Below are positions 45,615 through 57,043 of a DNA stretch of 64,000 nucleotides, piece by piece. Both the position numbers and the translations under genes were made by a program. Location: assembly GCA_020744425.1 (NCBI GenBank), contig JAGMUV010000005.1, positions 1,302,001 to 1,366,000 on the forward strand, given 5' to 3'. The notes below the pieces were generated by a model. That model saw only the letters and a program-made list of their open reading frames with translations, ran no database searches and was not told where the DNA came from. This stretch comes from Dactylonectria macrodidyma. Its lineage: Eukaryota; Ascomycota; Sordariomycetes; Hypocreales; Nectriaceae. Numbering within the stretch: the stretch's first letter is position 1; each line of letters begins with the position of its first letter.

Positions 45615-48575
45615 ATGCCCTCTGACGATTATGACTTCGGCGAAGTCTTTCAGGCCATCTACATCGCGAAACAGAAGCCTCCTCCTTCTCCAGTTGCCGC
45701 CAGTATGAAAGCAATACTTCAGAGCTACCCACCTCTAGGACAAGTCACTCCAGTCCAGGGAAAGGATGTTTTCTTGGCCGCAATTCTTGAGGTCCCCGCG
45801 TCCCGTGCCACAGAACCATGGGAGGTCACTGTTTGGCACTCGGTAGATGGATCGGAATGGAGAGAGCTCAGACTCCACCCCGTGGAAGGGAGTCAGACTC
45901 CACAGACGCTACAGTCTCTACCCGAATCCATGACTCAACTCTACTTTGCGTCATCCTTCGCTTTTGACTCAACGGCACAGTTTACTCTCAAATTTCGCCA
46001 TGGTCCGCAGGAAGAATGGAGATGGATTCGTGATGAACAGGACCTTGATGACGGATGGGTCGTTCAACCCTCTATTGGCATTACATCGGACACACTAACC
46101 GATCTAATTCCCAATTTCAACACGGATGGGTGGAGGGTTTCGCCATGTCCAAGCGAGTGTCCCGACACCGTCCTCTGGGCACTCGAAGCAACTATTCCGC
46201 CTGCTGAGGGGGACAACTCAACGTATAAAGACATATCAGTCGGCACTCCATGGGGCTCATTTTCGAGGTAATATCCACAGCGTAATGCCGATCAACCATT
46301 ACGTCTTGTGGTTAACACTAAATAGATGGTTCGCCCTAGTACGCCTGTGGTCCCCGTGGCTCGCCCCTCGTCATGGAAAATCATCATTTTCTCTGGACAA
46401 AGATGGAATTATGTGCTCGTTCCTAAGTCGACAGGGAAAGAACCTCGTTTTTCTGGCACTCAGCGGTATCAGCCATGTCCTGACAGTCTTTCGTCATGGT
46501 TCAAACGGTGCCCTCTGCGTACATGTAAGTGGGGGAGTCACGTATATCTAGCTTTTGCTAAAAGTATAGGCACGCAACGATGGCCTCTCGGATGAAAATT
46601 CCATCATATTAGTAGCCGAGAGCGATGACTTTGAGTCTGCTGTCACAGCCGTGATGAAGCACGCCAAGACACTCGTCGTCCAGGCGAAACAGTCGAGTCT
46701 TGGCCAGGATGAAGATGAAGAGCTCAAAGCCCTAGCAAGCGACTTCAAGCCAGAGTGGATGGAAAATTGGTATGATGGACTTGGATTCTGTGCGCCAAAC
46801 GCCCTTTCGGCTCACAGGCTCACCTAGCTAATGTCGTTAGGTACCTGGAATGCACTCGGGCAACGGCTCACCGATCAAAAGGTATTCGACGCCGTCGACA
46901 AATTGGCTGAAAACAACATCAAAGTCTCCAGCCTAATCATCGACGATAATTGGCAGTCGATAGATTACAGGGGGCCAAGCCAGTTCCAGTATGGATGGAA
47001 AGAGTTTGAAGCGGAGCCAGTCGCGTTTCCAAAAGGCCTGAAGGCCACCATTTCCCACATCCGAGAGAAACACCCCCATATCCAGCACATTGCAGTCTGG
47101 CATGCTCTGCTTGGGTATTGGGGTGGTCTTGCCCCCGATGGCAAAATTGCGCAGACTTACAAGACCGTCGAGGTCCACCGTGAGGACGCAGATCGTCGCA
47201 ATCTTCCGCTAGGTGGCAAGATGACTGTCGTTGCTAAAGAGGACGTTTCTAAGTTCTATAACGATTTCTATCGGTTCCTGTCGGACTGCGGCATAGATGC
47301 GGTGAAAACGGATGCACAGTTCATGATCGATACGTGGATCGGCGCTTCTGTTCGGCGGGAGCTTATCATTCCCTATCTCAATGCGTGGACGATCTCAACT
47401 CTTCGGCATTTCAGCGCCAAGGCTATATCATGCATGTCACAGATTCCACAGGCTCTCTTTCATTCTCAGATGCCGACGAATAGGCCTGCAATCCTAGTTC
47501 GTAACTCGGACGACTTTTTTCCGGAGATCCCCTCATCTCATCCCTGGCATGTGTGGACTAATGCACACAACAGCATATTCATGGAGCACTTAAATGTGCT
47601 TCCTGACTGGGACATGTTTCAAACCGTCCACGAGTACTCTGGGTTCCATGCTGCAGCACGATGTGTCAGTGGAGGCCCAATCTACATCACGGATGTCCCA
47701 GGCAAGCATGATATGGATCTCATTGGGCAAATGACTGGCCTCAGTCCCAGGGGGAAAACAGTTATTTTCAGACCGACCGTATTGGGTAAAACAGTCCACC
47801 CGTACATGGGGTATGACGATGACGCGCTCTTGAAGGTGGGAAGCTGTCATGGTAAGAGCTCCTCAGATTATGCTTGGGAATGTGAGCTAAACTGGTCTTC
47901 GCAGACGCTTCACGAACGGTGATGTCGATTCTGGCCATTTTTAACATCTCTGCACGACCATTAACCGAAATCATACCCGTATCCATCTTCCCTAGAACTG
48001 ATACATCAATTGAGTACGTGGTCCGAGCCCACACTACAGGCAAGGTCTCGCGGCCAGTCAAAGTCGGAACTCCCGGTTCTTTGTTGACTGGCTCCCTTCC
48101 AGTTCGGGGTTATGAGATCTTCTGCGCATATCCTTTGACAAGTCTCTCAAGCAAGAAACATGGTACTATTCTTACCTCGAACATGGGCCTTTTGGGTAAG
48201 ATGGCTGGTCCAGCCGCAATCTTCATGAACAAAATTGAACAACGCGAGAATGGTCGAGTTGTGATCGACACCCGGATCAAGGCATTTGGCACTCTGGGTA
48301 TGTAGTTTCCTTCCAATTTTCAACTGCTTGGTTGGGTTTGTTGACTGATTGACTGATTGACTGCAGGCATTTATGTGTCTGCACTACCATCTATGACGGT
48401 AGATGGAGACTTCCTGGTCACGATACAAGGGAAGCCGATCCCTTCGCACACTGTAACCATCTCAACGGCCGACAACCACGTGGTAGAAATCGACCTTGGC
48501 AAGGCATGGGACGAGATGGAGCTGGAAAGCAGATGGAGTAACGAGATTGAAGTCAAAGTGTATTTTAGCACTTGA
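45615..48575 (+). CDS. Sip1-like alkaline alpha-galactosidase / raffinose synthase (GH36)
   Basis: Exons 45615-46267, 46326-46524, 46570-46789, 46841-47851, 47905-48297 and 48367-48575 encode 894 residues. Junctions restore conserved sequence, e.g. GFCTWNALGQRLTDQ across intron 3. It belongs to the raffinose synthase/Sip1 branch of GH36, which acts on or transfers alpha-galactosyl groups. The catalytic (beta/alpha)8 barrel starts about residue 355 with SSLIIDDNWQS. The nucleophile is probably D515 in DAVKTDAQ, and RNSDDFF lies near the acid/base position. There is no signal peptide, so the enzyme is probably intracellular. An N-terminal beta-sandwich (about 40-200) and a C-terminal beta-domain flank the barrel. 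Substrate in fungi is unknown; galactosidase versus transferase activity cannot be read from sequence. Confidence 0.85.
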
Positions 48576-49174
48576 TGGTCTAATCGGTACACAATGCAGA
48601 CTCCTCTGTTACAGTTTTGTTGCGTTGGAAGAACGCTTACATCTAGGGAGCTGTACCACCTTTTGGATATCATGTACGGGTATCTGAGTTGACATCTATC
48701 ACAGCCCCTATTGAAAGTCCCCTTTTAAAAAAAAGGTTCACAGAGGAGGCATTCAAAAGATTAGAACTGGCTTGAATTTGGTAGTTGAATGAACCGAAGG
48801 TATGTCGCTTCCCCGCACGGAAACAAATGAGCCTGCCATTGGTACAGGGTAGCGCCGCTTCGACGTGCATGGATTGCGGGCTGTCGAAGGAGGGGAAAGA
48901 AAAAATTGCAACAAGGAAGCAGCGCCCCACCCACACGGGTGGTAGCTGTTCGCTGCAGGAGAGAGCTGCCCCGCACCGCCCGCTGGCTTGCGCGTGGCAA
49001 GTGCGCCAGGGTCCAGCGTATAAAAAAGTTTTCGGGCGGTCACCACCATTCTTTTCTCTTTTCTTTCTTACGGGAAGAAGCGTACCATCAATTTTAACAG
49101 TCGGTTCAAGGCCACAGCTTGCTCCATCGACTCGATCCGTCTTCGACCTCACTTGTTTTCTCCGTATCGCCAAA
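48576..49174. promoter_or_regulatory. IMP dehydrogenase upstream region
   Basis: 599 nt between same-strand genes. It contains TATAAAAAA (49019-49027) and a C/T-rich leader from 49040 onward. A frame open through this region to 48785 is not preceded by recognisable protein sequence. Confidence 0.5.
49019..49027 (+). promoter_or_regulatory. TATA box of the IMP dehydrogenase gene
   Basis: TATAAAAAA lies 156 nt upstream of the ATG and is followed by a pyrimidine-rich tract (TTCTTTTCTCTTTTCTTTC), a common arrangement in highly expressed fungal genes. Confidence 0.5.
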
Positions 49175-51071
49175 ATGCCCGCCTCCGCTGCCAGCAACGC
49201 TCAGGTCCTGGACCACACCACAGCTCTCGATGTGCTGAAGGAGTACCAGACCAAGGATGGCCTCGACCTCCACGAACTCATGGACACGGCCAAGCACGGC
49301 GGTCTGACCTACAACGACTTCCTGCTGCTGCCGGGCTACATCGGCTTTGCCGCCTCGGAGGTGTCGCTTGATGCCCCCATCACCAAGCGCATCACCCTCA
49401 AGACCCCCTTCGTCTCGTCGCCCATGGACACCGTCACTGAGCACGAGATGGCCATCCACATGGCTCTGCAGGGTGGTCTGGGAGTCATCCACCACAACTG
49501 CTCCCCCGAGGCCCAGGCCGACATGGTTCGCAAGGTCAAGCGATACGAGAACGGGTTCATCCTCGACCCAATTGTCATTGACCGCAACACCACCGTTGGT
49601 GAGGCGAAGCTTCTCAAGGAGAAGTGGGGTTTCGGCGGGTTCCCTGTCACAGGTCAGTACCATTGCACGCTTTGCACGATTGAATATCACATCTTTTTCC
49701 TTTGTCATTGTTGGCACCGGTTGCATGATTATAAACCTTTTTTATTATAACTTTCGTTCCACTGTAGAGACGATCGTCGTGAGGACTTTTTTACTATGAC
49801 TCTCAACCTTACAAATCACAATTATTTTTTTTGCAGTTAGACACCCCGCACTAGACCATGGCTGACTCAAAAACTACAGAGGATGGCAAGCTGGGCTCCA
49901 AGCTCTTGGGTATCGTGACCAACCGAGACCTCCAGTTCGAGGACGACCACGAGCAGACCGTCGCCAAGGTCATGGTTACTGACCTTGTTACTGCCGTCGA
50001 CGGTGTCACGCTCATCGAGGCCAACAAGATTCTCGCCAAGTCGAAGAAGGGCAAGCTCCCCATCGTTGACAAAGACTTCAACCTCGTCTCAATGATCTCT
50101 CGCTCCGACTTGACTAAGAACCAGCACTTCCCCTTTTCCTCCAAGCTCCCCGACAGCAAGCAGCTCCTCTGCGCGGCGGCCATCGGCACCCGCCCCGAGG
50201 ACAAGCTTCGCTTGAAGCAGTTGGTTGAGGCCGGTCTGGACATTGCCATCCTCGACAGCTCTCAGGGTAACAGCATGTACCAGATTGAGATGATCAAGTG
50301 GATCAAGGCCGAGCTCCCTGCCCTCGACGTCATCGGCGGAAACGTCGTTACCCGAGAGCAGGCTGCCTCCTTGATCGCTGCTGGTGTCGATGGTCTCCGA
50401 ATTGGCATGGGCAGTGGCTCTGCCTGCATCACTCAGGAGGTCATGGCTGTTGGCCGTCCCCAGGCCGCCGCTGTTTACAGCGTCAGCCGATTCGCTGCCC
50501 GCTTCGGCGTTCCTTGCATCGCCGACGGCGGTGTCCAGAACGTAGGCCACATCGTCAAGGGTCTTGCTCTTGGCGCATCCACCGTCATGATGGGTGGCCT
50601 TCTGGCTGGTACCACCGAGTCTCCTGGCACTTCCTTCGTCTCTCGCGAGGGCAAGCTGGTCAAGGCGTACCGAGGCATGGGTAGCATTGATGCTATGCAG
50701 GACAAGAAGGCTGGCAATGGTGGCAAGGATAGCCAGAAGAGCAACGCTGGCACTGCTCGTTACTTCTCTGAGGGTGACAGTGTCCTGGTCGCTCAGGGTG
50801 TCTCTGGTGCCGTTGCGCACCGAGGGTAAGTCTTAACCGCATGTTTGGCTGAAACAGGAAGGCTAACGGGGATATTAGATCGATCAACAAGTTCCTCCCC
50901 TACCTCGCTGCTGGTCTCAAGCACTCCCTCCAGGACAGCGGCATGCGCAGCCTGGTTGAGATGCACAAGGAGGCCGAGAGCAGCAACCTTCGCTTCGAGC
51001 TCCGAACCGCCAGCGCGCAGCTGGAGGGCAACGTCAACATGGAGTCTTATGAGAAGAAGCTTTACGCTTAA
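49175..51071 (+). CDS. IMD: IMP dehydrogenase
   Basis: Exons 49175-49652, 49880-50825 and 50879-51071 encode 538 residues. It oxidises IMP to XMP with NAD+, the committed step of GTP synthesis, in the cytosol. N-terminal catalytic segment [17 protein letters not shown]; a CBS pair (about 115-240) interrupts the barrel; then DSSQGNS, the signature [13 protein letters not shown] with catalytic C342, the flap region [11 protein letters not shown], and GAVAHRGS. The first intron is unusually long (227 nt). I chose the acceptor at 49879 because it gives [18 protein letters not shown], which matches the family, while the two nearer AG sites give stops. Residue before the catalytic Cys is Ala where yeast and human have Ile; I think this is common in filamentous ascomycetes. 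Confidence 0.93.
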
Positions 51072-52342
51072 TGATTTGTAACGTATGTGAAAAGAAAGGA
51101 ATGAACGGGTAAAAAGTTGGAGAGGAAACATTGGTATTGCATTAAGGAGTTGTTGGAACGACTGGGCAGAGCCTTGGACAGTTGCACTGGTTATGGGTTT
51201 CTGAGCACGACGGAAGATGACTCAACAACCATAGATCTGAATAGGCGTTTGACGAACCACTAGAAGTGCGGGATGGCGTTTCTTGAAATTTACAGCCCAG
51301 CGGGCATAATGAACTGATGCCAAAATTTCCTAGAGTGCTGCCAGTTCATGTCGGATTGTCGCAGTGTTGCTGAGTCTGGAGGCGGATTCTTCGCACTGTC
51401 CAAAACGTGACTTTGACATGAGAAGAGGGGGATATCATACTTTGCTACTCTGTAGAAAGACTTGACCTCCCTTTCGGTGCTATGAAGTAGTAAGTAAGCT
51501 AGGGCTGTACAGAGCATGGTCTCGGTGATCTTTTCTAGATGCAACCGGATTGATCGACATTGCCAAGTCACGAACATCGCTTTGGAGGGTGCGAGGATAC
51601 CTTGCAACCAAAGACTTACGACACTGTACACGGTGGGGTAAGGCGACTGAGGGCCCTAAACACTGCGTCAATGGAAGCGACATCAATGAGATGAAATTCC
51701 TGTTGTTGTTGTTGTTGCCTTCTGCTTCCATCCAGCTGGAATACGTAGTATGTTTTCAACGCCTACTCAGAAACCATGGTCGTGATTCCACTCATCCATC
51801 ATTCTGCATGCCAAGGACCGAAACGAGTGACAGCTGAAGAATTGTCGTCGCACTGACCCCTCGATTAGGTACCTGCCGACATTACCTTAGGCAGGGTGGG
51901 ACGCCAAGGGCGCGAGCGCCCGCTACGCATCTCGGTGCGGTGGTACGTATCCTAGCTCAGTTTGGGGGCGTGCAACTTGGAGAAAAAAGTGTCATGATTA
52001 TGCACGGATTCATTCAGTCGGCGTGATATCAATCCGCTGTCAATTTCTTTTTTTCGTCTCCCTAATGGTCTGACCGCAGACTGTCCCGTTAATCTTGGGT
52101 GCATCTGCATATTCAGCCAAACAAGCATTTGAACGCCCGTACATGTCCGATGTACGGGATTGAATAAAAAAAACAAAGGAAACATGACAATGTCTCAAGT
52201 CAATGGGGGGTATAATCCAAAAAGCGTCCCCGTCCAGTGCACCAATTCCCATACCGTGTTATTTTGTCCGCGCCGTCTCTCGCGTCTTGTGTCATCGCCG
52301 TTCACGTCCTTGACCTCGGCCTCTGCCGTGCGCATTCACGAC
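51072..52342. other. Convergent region between IMP dehydrogenase and the PLAC8 gene
   Basis: 1.27 kb without a supportable gene. A GC-rich palindrome GGGCGCGAGCGCCC occurs near 51909. Short frames on both strands show nothing recognisable. Confidence 0.5.
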
Positions 52343-53115
52343 TTAGTATTGGGCCTGGCCCTGGTGAGGGTTGTACACCTGCTGCTGTTGCTGCTGCGGG
52401 GGGTAAGCTCCCTGGGGAGTTCCCTGGTGCGAGGGCTGGGGAGACATGTGCTGCTGGGGAGGCATCTGCTGCTGATGCTGCTGTTGAGCGGGAGGCATAT
52501 GCATGCCCTCCTTCTGGCTCTGGTAGCCCTGAGTGACGGGACCCTGAGCGGAACGAGCCCTGACTTCCTTGTCCTGCTGGATGAGAGCACAGCAGCCACA
52601 CCAGTAACTGGCGCAGCAATCGTTCATGCCACTGCCCGCGATGCCGTATCGCTCACGGATCTCTCCGCGCTTCATCATGGCGTAGCTGTCGCAACAAGTT
52701 AGACGGGGCCCAATGGGGTAAGTCGGGAACGCTGGCAGCATCGGCACTTACATCCATCCACAGCCGGTGACACACTGAATACCGCAGAAGAGCATGCAAT
52801 CGCTGTTGAAGTTGTCGGCAGTCTGCATAGTCGGGTCGCGCATGCGGTCCGAGGTCTGTCCGAGCACTGTGACGAGCCGTGTCAGCTTTTGCTCAATGGA
52901 TGTCTCTCCATCGTCGCCCAAGTGGCTCGTCTTCGCCAATTTCCATGGTCGGGAGATTGAGATACAGGGCGAACCCAGGTAGCCCAAGTTGAGCAGGGAA
53001 ACTTACAAATGCAAGGCAAAAAGGTGCCGAGCAGGCATGTTTCGCAAGGACCACAGCTGCAGAGGCCGTTGGACCACTCCTGGTTCTGCACATTGGGGGC
53101 GTACTGCTGAGCCAT
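52343..53115 (-). CDS. PLAC8-family cysteine-rich protein
   Basis: Exons 53115-53007, 52866-52752 and 52685-52343 encode 188 residues. The PLAC8 (DUF614) domain spans about 10-115: WSNGLCSCGPCETCLLGTFLPC, split by the first intron, then QTSDRMRDP, DCMLFCGIQCVTGCGW, and NDCCASYWCGCCALIQQDKEV. Two hydrophobic Cys-rich stretches suggest membrane association. The C-terminal ~65 residues are Gln/Pro-rich (QQQHQQQMPPQQHM). Related plant and fungal proteins affect metal tolerance, calcium or cell size, but no function can be assigned here. The 140-nt first intron is the longest in this gene; all junctions are GT-AG and in phase. Confidence 0.85.
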
Positions 53116-54230
53116 TGTAATGGTTTGGGGAGATTGTTGGATTGGGAAAGGGAAACGAGTGTCGACTTTGACGCGATTTCGAGCGAGTTTGGGAGAGTCG
53201 GCGATGTGGACAGACGACAAGGTGAAAACGAAAAGCGACAGAGACGGTCGGGTCAGACTCTTACAGCCACCGTCTTAGGGGAGGAGATGTATTTATTTAT
53301 TAATAAAGAACTTCGGTACTGCCAGCACGGGGGCCACCCGTGACGGGTCTGGGTGACACCAGGCAAGGGCCGCTAGGCAGGCCGGTGTTCATTTTACTGA
53401 GAGTCGATAGGGACGCTGGCGGAGTCAAGCCGGAGCCGGCTTACGCCTCCTTCGTGTCGTGGGATATCCAGGGGGGATCTTGCAGCATTGGCGTTCTGCA
53501 AGCTCTCCAATTTCTCCATCCTCTCACCCCAGGCGGGCTGTGCACGGCAACAGATAAACGGCTATCGCCAGGAGTCCCGGACGCAGGATGAGCGCCGGAG
53601 GTTCAGCCACACCCAGCTAGTGATGCCAAGGCATGCTAGCGTCCTAGGGCTGACCTGGCCGTGGTGGATGCGCTGGATCTCGGCTGTGCCACATTATTCG
53701 CCTGTGTTCCTTATGAATGTCTCGTTTTGTATTCAGAGGCTGGCTCTGGGGGCGGCGCATTGCGCCTCGTAGAGCCAAGGCCCACCACACAATTAGCTTG
53801 ATCCAACTGTCCACAAGGCTCACGGACAAAGCTTGTCTGTGAGCTGAGCCTTTGAGGTGCCGAGGGGCCGTGTGCCCAATTCGAGACATTGGCTGGCTTG
53901 GATACCTCGCTCCCTTTGCATGTGTTTAAATTAGGATTGTGGATCATACCACATCCCTGGACATCCCAAGGCTGACACGTCGACTCCGTTTGGCCTGACC
54001 CAAACACACCTCAGGAAGCATCCATCTCCCCACCACAAGTTCTCGCAGACTCGCCGAGAGTAATCCCATCCGAGTCTGCCTGTTGACAGCTGGGGATTGT
54101 TGCGCCTTTGCGTGAGGTGCCCAACATGAAGCAAGAGTAGTAGACCTACTGGTCAGCGGTCTTGGGATCTGCTTCGGTCAGCTTATCGCCGTCACAAAAA
54201 TCCCAAACCGTTGATGATGTACATCTATCT
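53116..54230. other. Intergenic region between the PLAC8 and NatD genes
   Basis: 1.1 kb on the 5' side of the PLAC8 gene and 3' side of the NatD gene. An A/T run at 53288-53305 may be part of the PLAC8 core promoter. No coding sequence recognised. Confidence 0.45.
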
Positions 54231-55227
54231 CTATTGTTGTCGACGCCGTTGACGCGAATTGGCAGTGCTGCCCGTCGCTGTGCGTCGACTTAGTATCACA
54301 TAATCTGGCACAACCGTCTTGCCCCCACGCAGCTTTCTCTCCCTCGGCGAGTGGTCATCCTTGTCGAAACCCAGCTTCTCGTAGAATTTCAGCCCGGCAG
54401 TGTTGCTCACAAAACACGTGAGCATCACCTTCTCCACCGTTGGAATATTTTCTGCAATGGCCACGAGATACCCCATGAGTTGGGTACCAAGACCAGTCCT
54501 GTTAGGTTTGTCACCGTTTTAGCACGCGTCTAGATTTGGTAGTCACATGCCTTTCCCCCTTTCCTCGCCCATCACCCACAGCCTCACCTTCGAACTTTCG
54601 TGCTGGCGTGGTTGGCTAGTAGGTGAGATATGACGGCAAGACTCGGGGAAAGGAATGTGCAGCTCATTTCAACGACTCACCCTTGGAGCTCCGGCTTCAG
54701 GTGGATCTCGTAGCAGTACACGACAGGTTCGTGGTTTTCAAACGTTGGCATCAGCGACGTGAAGCCCTTGATGATACTGTCTGCATCCTTGACCAGGATG
54801 TATCGCAGATCCGGCGATCGCATCTCCTTCTTCTTCACAGCCACATGCCACCCAAACGACGAGTTCCGGTAGTCCGCACCACTGGTCTCGTCGACTAGGT
54901 TGAAGCAGGCGTCTAGCTCCTCATCGCACAGGTCGCCTGGTCCGGATAAGCTCAAGGCGTAAGCTGCTCTGGTGCCAGGATGTGTCCACTGCGGCCAGCT
55001 GCCACTGCTACGTGAGTTTGAGGCGTCAGATGTTTTGTTACTCCCAGGATTCGTTTCGCCGGCCTCTGATCTAACCTTGGCTTGACGTATTCATTGAGGA
55101 AGTCTGCGTCAGATGTGTTGTTGGCCGTCTCAATTGGGGTCACCCGTTTCTGTCGTTGCCGTCTCCCGCCGCGCGTCTTTTCCACTTCTTCTGGACCTAG
55201 CGGCGCTGCATCATTGGTTTCTGACAT
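54231..55227 (-). CDS. NAT4: N-alpha-acetyltransferase 40 / NatD-like (histone H4/H2A N-terminus)
   Basis: Exons 55227-55076, 55007-54681 and 54498-54231 encode 248 residues; the last intron is 182 nt. NatD transfers acetyl from acetyl-CoA to the N-terminal Ser of histones H4 and H2A. The N-terminus has a basic patch (GGRRQRQKR). The GNAT fold runs from about 60 to 225: WPQWTHPGTRAAYALSL, FGWHVAVKKKEMRSPDLRY, the strand VYCYEIHLKPELQG, the acetyl-CoA loop TGLGTQLMGYL, and TCFVSNTAGLKFYEKLGF. It ends in a short basic tail. The pattern matches Naa40 rather than other GNATs through the EIHL-x4-QG block. Start is 255 nt from the divergent LYRM2-like gene. Histone substrate is inferred from family. 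Confidence 0.82.
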
Positions 55228-55482
55228 GGTGTGAATGTTACGAGATTCTGCGATTGGAGAAGGTGAAAATAGATGGGCGTTGTCATTCCCTATTGCTCTT
55301 TGGCGGGCGACACCACCACACGGGACATTATCCGTGCGCCCCACCTCCTTGCCACGACGGGACTGACGAACGTCAACACAGGCTTGAAAATTAACCGAAG
55401 CTATGCCGCACAGACCTGAACTTTTGATGCCTCCAGCAGAAGTCATCACCGATCTGCGTTTCAATGAATTGTCCTCCGTCCA
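55228..55482. promoter_or_regulatory. Compact divergent promoter (NatD-like / LYRM2-like)
   Basis: Only 255 nt separate the two start codons, so both genes probably use one bidirectional promoter. No specific site identified. Confidence 0.5.
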
Positions 55483-55996
55483 ATGAGGAAGCTGGAAGCT
55501 CTCGGTGGCATGGTGTCTAGCATCCGCCTGCTCTCTTTGAGCCGTGGCTATGCCACCCGCAGAGCTGGTTCCCGCCTCAATGCCGCCATGAGCCTCGACC
55601 AGGTATGAATGAAACACCGGTTGCTGTGTGGGCCTGTCCGTCACTTCCACCATGACTGAACTTGTGAAGCTGACGCCATCACCTAGTTTCTACAACGCTC
55701 CAAGGTCTTGTCGCTCTACCGTACTATTCTCCGCGGTACAAAGCGCATCGCCGACCCAGCGACAAAGGCAGAGTCCCGCAGGTTCGCCCGTGACGAGTTC
55801 GAGAGACACCGGAACGTGAGGGATTCGGTACGTCTTTCTACACCCTCTTTGCACGGCAGCTGCGACGGCCCTCAAAGAGAACTATCGTGCGTACATCCCA
55901 GGGCTAACTCTGCAGCAAAAGGCTCACGTCAGGTATCTCCTGTCAACGGGTAAGACTGAATGGGAGGGGATGGAGAGATATGTCGATGGAATGTAG
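55483..55996 (+). CDS. LYR-motif mitochondrial protein (LYRM2-like)
   Basis: Exons 55483-55602, 55687-55827 and 55916-55996 encode 113 residues, each exon a whole number of codons. An Arg-containing presequence-like N-terminus (LLSLSRGYATRRAGSRL) is followed by MSLDQFLQRSKVLSLYRTILRGTKRI, which contains the LYR motif. Then a helical stretch with RRFARDEFERHR and the final YLLSTGKTEWEGMERY. LYRM proteins of the Complex1_LYR superfamily are small matrix proteins that bind acyl carrier protein and assist Fe-S or respiratory complex assembly. LYRM2 is linked to complex I in other eukaryotes. The start could also be the internal ATG at 55510. Family secure, exact orthology moderately so. Confidence 0.82.
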
Positions 55997-56220
55997 CATA
56001 GTAGTTGTACATGACGGGCTTCCCATCGCTGGGTCACTGCCCCAACCTCTAATTCTCTGGGCCCAACCAGTCCTCCGTTCAAGGGCATGCCTAGCACCAT
56101 CTGCATGTACACCTCGAGACTTGTCGGTCGCCGGCTGAACGCTCATCCTGTTGCGATTATGTGTATTCTTCGTATCGTACAGTGCCTAGCCGCGATGCCT
56201 CGTTGACCCCCAACATCTGT

Positions 56221-56638
56221 TTAACTTTGTCGCTGTTTGTGTCGAGGGTTCGCCTTGCAGATGATGTACAAGTATCCGTTGTGTCGCTTGCCAGCCTTTC
56301 GTCGAACAACCTGAAGAGTTCATGTTAGCTGTGACTGACACTAACTTGTCGCGCAAGCCAGCAGAAGCGAGTAGACAGCCCCTCCGACAGCCAATTGCTA
56401 GATATAGAGGCTGAAGTACCTTGCAGTGTTCGCAGCGCTTCTTCACGGAGCTGTGGACCTTCATGCCTCGAGTTTGTTGCATCAAGGCCGTCGGCGCAGC
56501 GGCAGCGTTGGTATTGGCGAAAAGCGAAGGGACTGAGCCCATTATTGACAAGGGGCCCCGAGTCGCAAATGTCCCGAAGGCATTGCTCGGCCTAAGTGAC
56601 CTCACAGAAAGTGAAAGGGTGCGCAGAACAGACGCCAT
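56221..56638 (-). CDS. RTC6: Mitochondrial ribosomal protein bL36m
   Basis: Exons 56638-56420 and 56310-56221 encode 102 residues. The last ~45 are the bacterial-type L36 core: MKVHSSVKKRCEHCK, then after the intron VVRRKAGKRHNGYLYIICK and NPRHKQRQ. The C-x2-C ... C ... H zinc ligands are all present. The first ~58 residues are a Ser/Ala/Arg-rich mitochondrial targeting sequence. The protein sits in the large subunit of the mitochondrial ribosome. The gene faces the LYRM2-like gene tail to tail, with 224 nt between stop codons. A frame open upstream of 56638 has no conserved content. Assignment strong. Confidence 0.92.
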
Positions 56639-57043
56639 TGTGAGTTGCTGTGTTGCAATATGCAAGCCAAAGATTGCTGATGGTGCTGAGGTTTGCTTGG
56701 ACCGGCCCATCGCCAAGTCACGTGCCTCCCAATGGCCTGCTCAATTCCCCATACCTTCCATTGCTTGACCCACCACCAGTGTCACCACCATCAGGTGGGA
56801 GACATTCTCCATTGTCACATTCAAATAGGATCACCAATAGCCTCATTAACTTGTCATCTGAATTTTAGGCTAAGCTTTGCCTTGAATCCCTAAACCAGAT
56901 GACTAGTAAGTACCTTTCCTGGTGTCAAATACAACTTTCTTAAAACACGAGCTGGGTTGTTCCGTCTACCTCAGAAGCAATGTTGCTTCCAACCCAAGCA
57001 AAATTCTTTTCCATCCCGTCCCTTGTTCCTCATCTCCCGGTTT
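56639..57043. other. Upstream region of bL36m
   Basis: About 400 nt. No gene. Pyrimidine-rich stretches near 56980-57040 may be worn copies of the adjacent 38-nt repeat. Confidence 0.4.

Noticed and set aside
50401..50430. Ala before the catalytic Cys of IMP dehydrogenase as a drug-resistance change
   Set aside because: I believe Ala at this place is normal in filamentous ascomycete enzymes, and no mycophenolate-type gene cluster is nearby.
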